Below are positions 1 to 5,813 of a stretch of 8,550 nt of DNA, in pieces. The notes below the pieces were generated by a model. The model ran no database searches, was not told the DNA's origin, and saw only the letters and a program-made list of their open reading frames with translations. The DNA lies in NCBI GenBank assembly GCA_947455805.1, contig CANGSN010000110.1, positions 1 through 8,550 of the forward strand, written 5' to 3'. The stretch's first letter is position 1. Each line of letters opens with the position of its first letter. The position numbers and the translations under genes are program-made. Source of the DNA: Planctomycetota bacterium. Its GTDB lineage: Bacteria > Planctomycetota > UBA1135 > UBA2386.

Positions 1-2
1 CG

Positions 3-20
3 GCCACGCGCGCCTCGTGA
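3..20 (+). CDS. possible 3' end of an upstream gene (last five codons and stop)
   Basis: The reading frame entering from the left edge ends in TGA at 18-20. The A of this stop is also the first base of the ATG at 20-22 that begins the next gene. Such a TGATG overlap is typical of translationally coupled neighbours in an operon. Only about five codons are visible, so the product cannot be identified. In many bacteria the gene directly before the delta' clamp-loader gene is thymidylate kinase (tmk), which would be the first guess. That is an inference from common gene order, not from this sequence. Confidence 0.35.
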   Translation, partial: ATRAS

Positions 21-1000
21 TGCCGCTCGGCCAGGGCGAAGCGTTCGCGCGTTGGCTCGGGCAGGCGCGCGCGCTGCGGCTGCCGCACGGCTTCCTGGTG
101 GAAGGTGCCCGCGGCAGCGGCAAGTCGACGGTGATCGACTGGCTTTTGGCCGCGCTGCTGTGTCCGTCCGAACTCGATCGCGACGGCCCGTGCGGCTTGT
201 GCCGCACCTGCACGCGCATCGCCAACCGCCAGCATCCCGACGTGCACGTGCTCGACCTCGCGCAGGACGAAGCCGACCGCAAGGAGCTGAAGAAGAGCTT
301 CTACGAGATCACCGTCGGCCAGGTGCGGCAGGCGCAGGAGCTGCTCGCGCGCCACGCGGTCGAAGGCCGCGCGCGCGTGCTGGTGGTGGAGGACGCCGAC
401 CACCTCGCCGAAGAAGGCCAGAATGCGCTGCTGAAGACGCTCGAGGAGCCCGGCGTGGCGACCTTCCTGCTGCTCGAAGCCTCGCGCCCCGAGCAACTGC
501 TGCCGACGGTGCGCTCGCGCGTGCAGCGCCTGCGGGTGCTGCCACTGGCAGACGACGTGCTCGAGCGCGAGATTTTTCGGCGGCTGCCGCAGGCCGCGGC
601 GCGGGTGCCGGACGCCATCGCCTTGTCCGGCGGCAGCCTCGGCCAGGCCCTGGCCGCCTGCACCGAACGCGCGGTACAGCTCCATCATCTGGTGCAGGCG
701 ATGCTCGCCGACGTCCACCGCTTGCGGCCGGTCGCCACGGCACGCGCCGTGCTGCAGAACGTCGAGGAACGGCGGCACGAGCTCGACGCGGCGCGCGAGT
801 TCCTGTGGCTCCTGCGCGCCGAGCTGCGCCGCCGGACCTCGGCCCTTGCAGCGGCTGCGGACGGTTCCTACGGTGCGTCGTCCGCAGAACCATGGACGAC
901 GTGGCTCGAACTGACCTTGGCGGCGGAGCGGGATCTCGACCTGCTCATCCCGCCCGAGCAGGTGCTCACCGCCTGCCTCGTACAGTTCGTGCCGGCGTGA
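20..1000 (+). CDS. holB: DNA polymerase III delta' subunit-like clamp-loader ATPase
   Basis: This 326-residue protein resembles the delta' subunit of the bacterial clamp loader, which helps load the sliding clamp on DNA in the cytoplasm. An intact Walker A motif (GARGSGKST, residues 29-37) is followed by a zinc-module pattern with Cys48, Cys58, Cys61 and Cys64. A Walker B-like VLVVEDAD lies at 120-127. NALLKTLEEP at 135-144 is highly characteristic of the delta'/gamma-tau family. The SRC motif is altered to Ser166-Arg167-Val168. The C-terminal third is helical and poorly conserved, as is usual for this collar region, and the length is normal. I chose the ATG at 20 because it overlaps the preceding TGA; a GTG directly upstream at 17 is in frame but less likely. 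No Shine-Dalgarno sequence is visible, consistent with coupled translation. A gamma/tau subunit (dnaX) is less likely because the protein is short and begins differently. The family is secure; the precise delta' assignment is very likely. Confidence 0.9.
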   Translation: MPLGQGEAFARWLGQARALRLPHGFLVEGARGSGKSTVIDWLLAALLCPSELDRDGPCGLCRTCTRIANRQHPDVHVLDLAQDEADRKELKKSFYEITVGQVRQAQELLARHAVEGRARVLVVEDADHLAEEGQNALLKTLEEPGVATFLLLEASRPEQLLPTVRSRVQRLRVLPLADDVLEREIFRRLPQAAARVPDAIALSGGSLGQALAACTERAVQLHHLVQAMLADVHRLRPVATARAVLQNVEERRHELDAAREFLWLLRAELRRRTSALAAAADGSYGASSAEPWTTWLELTLAAERDLDLLIPPEQVLTACLVQFVPA

Positions 1001-1060
1001 TCCTGGCGACGCGGTGCCGGGCGCAGCGAGGGGGTCGCGGCGCATCGGTGTGGTTGGCAC

Positions 1061-1092
1061 GAGCGGAGGCGAGCGGTCACTCGCCGTCGCTC
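1061..1092. other. imperfect hairpin between the clamp-loader and Minf_1886-family genes
   Basis: The outer stem pairs GAGCG (1061-1065) with CGCTC (1088-1092). A two-base internal step follows, then an inner six-pair stem of GGCGAG (1068-1073) with CTCGCC (1080-1085), closed by a six-base loop. It lies 61 bases after the holB stop. No T-run follows, so it is not a classical intrinsic terminator. It may stabilise an mRNA end or simply reflect high GC content. The rest of the 162-base gap shows no gene. Confidence 0.25.
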
Positions 1093-1147
1093 AAGGGCGG
1101 TTCCGGATGTGTCGATACCGGCGTCACTACGACGCCGCTTCGCCCGC

Positions 1148-1153
1148 GGAGGA
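1148..1153 (+). promoter_or_regulatory. Shine-Dalgarno for the Minf_1886-family gene
   Basis: GGAGGA ends nine bases before the ATG at 1163. It decides the start: the longer in-frame ATG at 1109 has no comparable site, and a GTG at 1157 is too close to this motif. Confidence 0.65.
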
Positions 1154-1162
1154 ACCGTGTCG

Positions 1163-1579
1163 ATGGCTGCAGCTGAACAGGACCTGCTCGAAGAGAAGAT
1201 CCAGGGTGTGCGCAAGCGCGATCGGCGCTTCAGCCGCCTCGCCTACTACTTCGTGCTCGATGCGCTCGACTTCACGATGTCGCGCCTCGGGCGCGAGACG
1301 ATGTCGGGCGAAGAACGCCACGTCGGCGGCCGCGAGCTGCTGGCCGGGCTGCAGGAGTATGCCTCCGAGCAGTTCGGGCCGATGGCGGCGCTGGTGTTCG
1401 AGCGCTGGGGCGTGCGCCGCTCCTCGGACTTCGGCGAGATCGTCTTCAACCTGATCGACGCCGAGCTGCTGAGCCGCCGGCCGTCGGACTCGCGCCTCGA
1501 CTTCGTCGACGGCATCGACTTCCGCGAAGCGTTCGCCGCGAAGCACCGCGAGTCGCTGGATCGCATCGCGACGCGGTGA
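1163..1579 (+). CDS. Minf_1886 family protein (conserved, function unknown)
   Basis: This predicted cytoplasmic protein has 138 residues. Its sequence fits the Minf_1886 family, a conserved small protein of Planctomycetota and Verrucomicrobiota with no established function. Recognisable blocks are AYYFVLDALDFTM (27-39), the RHVGGRELLAGLQEYA segment (52-67) followed by EQFGPMA (69-75), the WGVRRSSDFGEIVFNLID segment (82-99), and an acidic and aromatic C-terminal stretch around DFVDGIDFREAF. No signal peptide, membrane helix or Cys cluster is present. The alternating charged and hydrophobic pattern suggests a compact mostly helical fold. The start at 1163 is supported by a good ribosome binding site; a longer form from 1109 would add 18 Arg-rich residues unlike the family. 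It lies 162 bases after the clamp-loader gene on the same strand, so co-transcription is possible but unproven. Family assignment is from recalled consensus, not a search. Confidence 0.85.
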   Translation: MAAAEQDLLEEKIQGVRKRDRRFSRLAYYFVLDALDFTMSRLGRETMSGEERHVGGRELLAGLQEYASEQFGPMAALVFERWGVRRSSDFGEIVFNLIDAELLSRRPSDSRLDFVDGIDFREAFAAKHRESLDRIATR

Positions 1580-1584
1580 GGGTC

Positions 1585-1601
1585 GTCGCCCCGCGGGCGA
1601 C
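1585..1601. terminator. GC-rich hairpin just after the Minf_1886-family stop codon
   Basis: GTCGCCC (1585-1591) pairs perfectly with GGGCGAC (1595-1601) around a three-base loop, starting six bases after the TGA at 1577-1579. Its position suits a transcript 3' end. No T-run follows, so an intrinsic terminator is uncertain; RNA end protection or Rho-assisted termination would also fit. I see no gene in the remainder of this 173-base gap. Confidence 0.4.
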
Positions 1602-1741
1602 CCCACGCAGGCATCCGACGCATCGAGCCCTGCCGCGCCGTCCCGTCGGTGACCGTCTCGCCCGCCGGCCGGGACAGGGAAAGCGCAGGTCGGCGCGTGC
1701 AGCCCGCCGCCGCGGCGCGTAAGCACCCGCTCTTCGAACCC

Positions 1742-1747
1742 GAGGAG
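1742..1747 (+). promoter_or_regulatory. Shine-Dalgarno for the S9 peptidase gene
   Basis: GAGGAG ends five bases before the ATG at 1753. It supports that start, which also gives an N-terminal signal peptide. No convincing -35/-10 pair is apparent upstream. Confidence 0.6.
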
Positions 1748-1752
1748 CTTCC

Positions 1753-4200
1753 ATGCGCTGCCCGCCGGATCGCCGCGTCCCGTCCCGTTCCCCTTCGTCT
1801 CGTGTGCTGTGGTCGCTCGCGGCGCTGTCGTGCGTGGCGGCGTCGCCCGCAGCCCAGCAGGAGCCGCCGCCGAGCGCCTTCCGCAAGCCGGCCGAAGCGA
1901 TCACCAAGCTGGTCGAAGCGCCGCCGCCGCCCGACGCCGCGTTGTCGCCGGCGCGCACCTGGCTGTCGCTGACGACGCGCGAAGCGCTGCCCGGCCTCGA
2001 CGTCGTCGCGCGCCCGCATCGCAAGCTCGCCGGCCTGCGCATCGACCCGCAGTCGCACGGCCGCCAGCTGTCGGTGCGCACGCAGTCGCTGGTGCTGCAG
2101 TCGCTGGCGGACGGCAAGGACCACATCGTCGACGTGCCGCCCGGCCACTGGAGCGGCCCGATCTGGACCGCCGACGATCGCGCGTTCGCCCTGCTGCGCC
2201 TCGGCGTCGAAGGCGGCGCCGAACTGTGGGTCGCCGATCCGGCGACGGCGCCGCCGCGCCGCATCGACGGCGTGCACGTCAACACGGTGCTCGGCGGCGG
2301 CGTGCGCTGGCTGCCCGACCAGCGGCAGCTGCTGGGGCTGGCGGTGGTGCCCGGCGCCGAGCCGCCGCGACCGGCGGTGCCGAGCGGGCCGCAGGTGCAG
2401 GACGCGGTGCGCGGCGAGAAGGCGCAGGTGCGCACCTACCAGGACCTGCTGCAGGACGCGCACGACGAAGTGCTGTTCGAGTTCTTCGCGCAGAGCCAGC
2501 TGCTGCGCGTCGATCCGGCGAACGGGCAACGGCAGCTGCTGGGCGAGCCGGCGATCTTCGACGATGTCGAGCCGTCGCCGGACGGCACGCTGCTGCTGAC
2601 GACGCGCATCGCGCGGCCGTTCTCGTACCTGGTGCCGGCGTCGAGCTTCCCGCAGGTCACCGAGCTGCGCGATCGCGACGGCAAGGTGCTGCGCACGCTG
2701 GCGAAGGCGCCGCTGCGCGAAGCGGTGCCGATCGGCGGCGTGCCGACCGGGCCGCGCGCGATCGGCTGGCTCGACGTGCTGCCGCACACACTGACCTGGG
2801 TCGAAGCGCTCGACGGCGGCGATCCCAAGCGCGAGGCGAAGGAGCGCGACCAGGTGTTCCGGCTCGACGATCCGGCCGGCGAAGCGCGCGCGTGGTTCCG
2901 CACCGAGCATCGCTTCGGCGGCTTGTCGTGCGGCGGCGACGGCCAGCTCGGCCTGGTCACCGAGATGGACCGCAAGACGCGGCGGCAACGCGTGTGGCGC
3001 CACGACGTGCGCGACCCGGCCGTGGCCCAAGTGATGCTCTACGAGCGTTCGATGCAGGACGCCTACGGCGATCCGGGCCGGCCGATCGCCGAGATGCGCG
3101 CCGACGGCCAGGTGGTGCTGCGGCAGCGCGACGGCGCGTTGTTCCTCGCCGGCGAGGGTGCCTCGCCGCAAGGCAACCGGCCGTTCGTCGACCGCTGGGT
3201 GCTCGCCGACGGCAGCAAGGAGCGGTTGTTCCACGCCGAGCCCGGCAAGCACGAGACGTTCGTCGGCTTCCTCGACGCCGACGGCCAGCGGTTCCTGGTG
3301 CGCAGCGAGTCGCCGACCGAGCCGCCGTCGCTGCAGGTCGTCGATCGCACGAAGAAGACGCGCTCGACGCTGCGCGCGTTCGCCGATCCGGGTGCTGCCT
3401 ACACGCGCGGCGTGCAGAAGCGCATCCTGAACTACCAGCGCGCCGACGGCGTGCCGCTCAGCGGCACGCTCTACCTGCCACCGAGCTACCGCGAGGGCGA
3501 CCAGCTGCCGTGCCTCGTCTGGGCCTATCCGCTCGAGTACACGCAGGCCAGCGACGCCGGCCAGGTGCGCGCGTCGCCGAACCGCTGGCTGCGCCTGTCG
3601 GGCAGCTCGCAGCTGTTCCCGCTGCTGGCCGGCTACGCCGTGCTCGACGATGCGGCGATGCCGATCGTCGGCCCGCAGCGCACCGCCAACGACACGTTCG
3701 TGCCGCAGCTGCATCTGAACGCGCAGGCCGCGGTCGATGCGCTCGCCGCCACCGGTTGCATCGACGTGCGCCGCCTCGCCGTCAGCGGCCACAGCTACGG
3801 CGCGTTCATGACCGCGAACGTGCTGGCGCACACCGACCTCTTCGCCTGCGGCATCGCGCGCAGCGGCGCCTTCAACCGCACGTTGACGCCGTTCGGCTTC
3901 CAGAACGAGGACCGCACCTACTGGGAGGCGCCGGAGATCTACCAGGCGATGTCGCCGTTCGCGCACGCGCACCGCATCCAGGAACCGATCCTGCTGATCC
4001 ACGGCGCCGACGACGACAACCCGGGCACGTTCCCGGTGCAGAGCCAGCGCTTCTTCGCGGCACTGAAGGGCCACGGCGCCACCGCGCGCCTGTGCATGCT
4101 GCCGCACGAGAGCCACGGCTACCGCAGCCGCGAGAACGTGCTGCACTGCCTCGCCGAGACGATCGACTGGCTCGACCAGTACTGCGGCCCGCGCAAGTGA
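1753..4200 (+). CDS. exported S9 family serine peptidase, glutamyl endopeptidase-like
   Basis: This 815-residue protein is a prolyl-oligopeptidase-family (S9) serine peptidase. An Arg-rich N-terminus and hydrophobic stretch (about residues 17-30), ending near Pro-Ala-Ala-Gln at 32-35, suggest Sec export and cleavage. Residues of about 60-550 form the beta-propeller domain that gates substrate entry. The alpha/beta-hydrolase domain starts near 555. The catalytic triad is readable: Ser681 in GHSYGAF, Asp754 in HGADDDN, and His788 in HESHGY. The segment with NRTLTPFGFQNEDRTYWEAP (about 706-725), MSPF, and FFAALKGHG followed by LPHESHGY closely matches recalled sequences of plant chloroplast glutamyl endopeptidase, more than typical dipeptidyl peptidase IV. 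It would therefore cut proteins or peptides outside the cytoplasm, perhaps after Glu; that specificity is inferred. An acylaminoacyl-peptidase annotation is the main alternative. The gene appears monocistronic and its 3' end faces the convergent oxidoreductase gene. No truncation or frameshift is seen. Confidence 0.9.
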   Translation: MRCPPDRRVPSRSPSSRVLWSLAALSCVAASPAAQQEPPPSAFRKPAEAITKLVEAPPPPDAALSPARTWLSLTTREALPGLDVVARPHRKLAGLRIDPQSHGRQLSVRTQSLVLQSLADGKDHIVDVPPGHWSGPIWTADDRAFALLRLGVEGGAELWVADPATAPPRRIDGVHVNTVLGGGVRWLPDQRQLLGLAVVPGAEPPRPAVPSGPQVQDAVRGEKAQVRTYQDLLQDAHDEVLFEFFAQSQLLRVDPANGQRQLLGEPAIFDDVEPSPDGTLLLTTRIARPFSYLVPASSFPQVTELRDRDGKVLRTLAKAPLREAVPIGGVPTGPRAIGWLDVLPHTLTWVEALDGGDPKREAKERDQVFRLDDPAGEARAWFRTEHRFGGLSCGGDGQLGLVTEMDRKTRRQRVWRHDVRDPAVAQVMLYERSMQDAYGDPGRPIAEMRADGQVVLRQRDGALFLAGEGASPQGNRPFVDRWVLADGSKERLFHAEPGKHETFVGFLDADGQRFLVRSESPTEPPSLQVVDRTKKTRSTLRAFADPGAAYTRGVQKRILNYQRADGVPLSGTLYLPPSYREGDQLPCLVWAYPLEYTQASDAGQVRASPNRWLRLSGSSQLFPLLAGYAVLDDAAMPIVGPQRTANDTFVPQLHLNAQAAVDALAATGCIDVRRLAVSGHSYGAFMTANVLAHTDLFACGIARSGAFNRTLTPFGFQNEDRTYWEAPEIYQAMSPFAHAHRIQEPILLIHGADDDNPGTFPVQSQRFFAALKGHGATARLCMLPHESHGYRSRENVLHCLAETIDWLDQYCGPRK

Positions 4201-4249
4201 GCGCGGCGGCCGCAGCAGCGGCGGAGCTGCCTTACTAGGAGACGACGCA

Positions 4250-4290
4250 GCGGGGCCGATGGCGTCGCTCTCGCGGTGGACGGGCCCCGC
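4250..4290. other. eight-pair inverted repeat in the convergent intergenic region
   Basis: GCGGGGCC (4250-4257) is exactly complementary to GGCCCCGC (4283-4290), with 25 bases between. It lies 49 bases after the S9 peptidase stop and could form part of that transcript's 3' end. The long loop, the absence of a T-run and the very high local GC make a chance occurrence plausible. Confidence 0.25.
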
Positions 4291-4311
4291 GTGGCGGCGT
4301 CCCGGAGATCG

Positions 4312-4346
4312 CTGAGCCGGTTCGCCCAACGGGCGAGCAGGCTCAG
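4312..4346. terminator. strong hairpin covering the oxidoreductase stop codon, likely bidirectional 3' end
   Basis: CTGAGCC (4312-4318) pairs with GGCTCAG (4340-4346). One mismatch, one G-C and one G-T pair follow, then TCGCCC (4322-4327) pairs with GGGCGA (4331-4336) around an AAC loop. About 15 of 16 stem positions pair. The structure lies between convergent genes, and the minus-strand stop codon (4343-4345) is inside its stem. No T-run follows on either strand, so it may act as an RNA-stabilising or Rho-assisted end rather than a classical intrinsic terminator. Confidence 0.5.
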
Positions 4347-5710
4347 ACCTTCGTCAGCTCGAAGCCGCGGCGGTAGGTCTTGCTCAGCAGCTGCTGCGCC
4401 GCCGCCGAGTTGGTGACGCGCATCGCCGCGGCGTCCCACTCGATGCGCTCACCGGTGCGCAGCGCCAGGTTGCCGAGCAGCATCGACTCGGTGAAGGGCG
4501 CCGCATACTCGAAGTTCGCCATCGGCTGCGTGTTGTTCAGGATGCCCTGCAGCCACTCGTCGTGCACGCCGGGCGAACGCGGCAGCGACTGCGGCGGCAC
4601 TTCGTACTGCGCGACCTTGCCGTCCACGTAGATCTCGAACGACTCGCCGTAGTCGGTCGGCGAGTAGAGCACGCCCTTGTCGCCCTTCAGCAGGAAGCCG
4701 CCGCTGCGCAGGTTCACGCCGGGCAGCAGGTCGGCGGGTGGCAGGTGGCCGCCGTCGTACCAGAACACCGTCACCGGCCCGCGCTTGCCGCGCGCCGGGA
4801 AGGAAAAGCGCAGCGTCGAACGCTTCGGCGCCGCCTCGCTGGTGGTGCCTTCGCCGACGCCTTCGACCGAAGTCGGCGCCTCGAGTTCGAGCGCGTAGAA
4901 CGGCAGGTTGGCGACGTGGCAGGCCATGTCGCCGAGCGCGCCGGTGCCGAAGTCCCAGAAGCCGCGCCAGTGGAACGGCGCATAGCCCTTGAACTCGCCG
5001 TCCTTGCGGCCGGCGGCGTACGGGCGCCACGCTGCCGGGCCGAGCCACAGGTCCCAGCGCAGCGTCGGCGGGATCGCGTCCGTGTGCGTCGGGCGCTGGA
5101 TGCCCTGCGGCCAGATCGGACGGTCGGTCCAGACGTGCACTTCGGTGACGTTGCCGATGATGCCGCCCCGCACGCACTCGGTGGCGGTGCGGAAGCCGTC
5201 GAGGCAGGTGCCCTGGTTGCCCATCGACGTGATGACCTTGCTCTTCTGCGCCGCGTCGCGCAGCAGCCGCGCTTCGTGCACCGTGTGCGTCAGCGGCTTC
5301 TGCACGAACACGTGCCAGCCGCGCGCCATCGCCGCCAGCGCCGGGCCGGCGTGGCTGTGGTCGGGCGTGCTGACCACCAGCGCGTCGAGCTTCTCGTGGT
5401 CGACCAGGTCGCGCCAATCCTCGTAGAACACAGCCTTCGGGTGTTCGCCGCGGGCCTGCTTCGCCTTGCCGTCGTCGACGTCGCACAAGGCGACGATGTC
5501 GTGGGTGCGGGCGCAGGCCTGCATGTCACTCAGGCCCTTGCCGCCGCAGCCGACGACGCCGAGGCGCAGGCGGTCGTTCGGCGAACGCGGCCGCGCGGGC
5601 AGGGGGACGGGAGCGGGGGCCGACGAGGCGTTGGCCGGCAGCGTGCAGGCCGCGCCAGCCAGGGTACTGCCGATCAGGAAATCGCGACGCGAGGTGCCGG
5701 GGGAACGCAT
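4343..5710 (-). CDS. Tat-exported Gfo/Idh/MocA family oxidoreductase
   Basis: This 455-residue protein is an NAD(P)-dependent oxidoreductase of the Gfo/Idh/MocA family, which generally acts on sugars, inositols or their derivatives. The N-terminus has a twin-arginine signal (SRRDFL, residues 7-12) with a likely cleavage site after Ala-Asn-Ala at 26-28, so it should fold with cofactor before export. The Rossmann motif is GCGGKG at 54-59, and Asp76 ends the second strand. The usual Glu-Lys-Pro is Gln136-Lys137-Pro138. The C-terminal domain contains WDLWLGPA (218-225), WRGFWDFGTGALGDM (247-261) and the probable catalytic His264; the usual downstream Asp appears as Asn267. These motifs are typical of the many planctomycete paralogues, whose substrates are mostly unknown. 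The ATG at 5710 is required for the Tat signal; no clear Shine-Dalgarno precedes it. It lies 103 bases downstream of the cytochrome gene on the same strand, so it may share that transcript or use its own promoter. Confidence 0.92.
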   Translation of the reverse strand: MRSPGTSRRDFLIGSTLAGAACTLPANASSAPAPVPLPARPRSPNDRLRLGVVGCGGKGLSDMQACARTHDIVALCDVDDGKAKQARGEHPKAVFYEDWRDLVDHEKLDALVVSTPDHSHAGPALAAMARGWHVFVQKPLTHTVHEARLLRDAAQKSKVITSMGNQGTCLDGFRTATECVRGGIIGNVTEVHVWTDRPIWPQGIQRPTHTDAIPPTLRWDLWLGPAAWRPYAAGRKDGEFKGYAPFHWRGFWDFGTGALGDMACHVANLPFYALELEAPTSVEGVGEGTTSEAAPKRSTLRFSFPARGKRGPVTVFWYDGGHLPPADLLPGVNLRSGGFLLKGDKGVLYSPTDYGESFEIYVDGKVAQYEVPPQSLPRSPGVHDEWLQGILNNTQPMANFEYAAPFTESMLLGNLALRTGERIEWDAAAMRVTNSAAAQQLLSKTYRRGFELTKV

Positions 5711-5813
5711 GGAGGGCGCGACTGTAGGTCGCCGATCCGAGGCGGGAAGCCCCGGCCTGTGTCAGCTTCGTCCGTTTTGCGGTGTGTGTCGCGGGAGCGT
5801 GCAGCGCCAGGCG

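Noticed and set aside
1246..4329. A 1027-codon open frame on the minus strand opposite the S9 peptidase
   Set aside because: It lies opposite a plus-strand gene with an intact catalytic triad and family motifs. Its product is low-complexity Arg/Ala/His-rich with no recognisable domain, as expected for an antisense shadow in high-GC DNA.
5711..5813. Possible promoter for the oxidoreductase on the minus strand, with TACAGT as a -10-like box near 5720
   Set aside because: The -10 match is only four of six and no convincing -35 element lies at proper spacing, so it is not listed as a feature.
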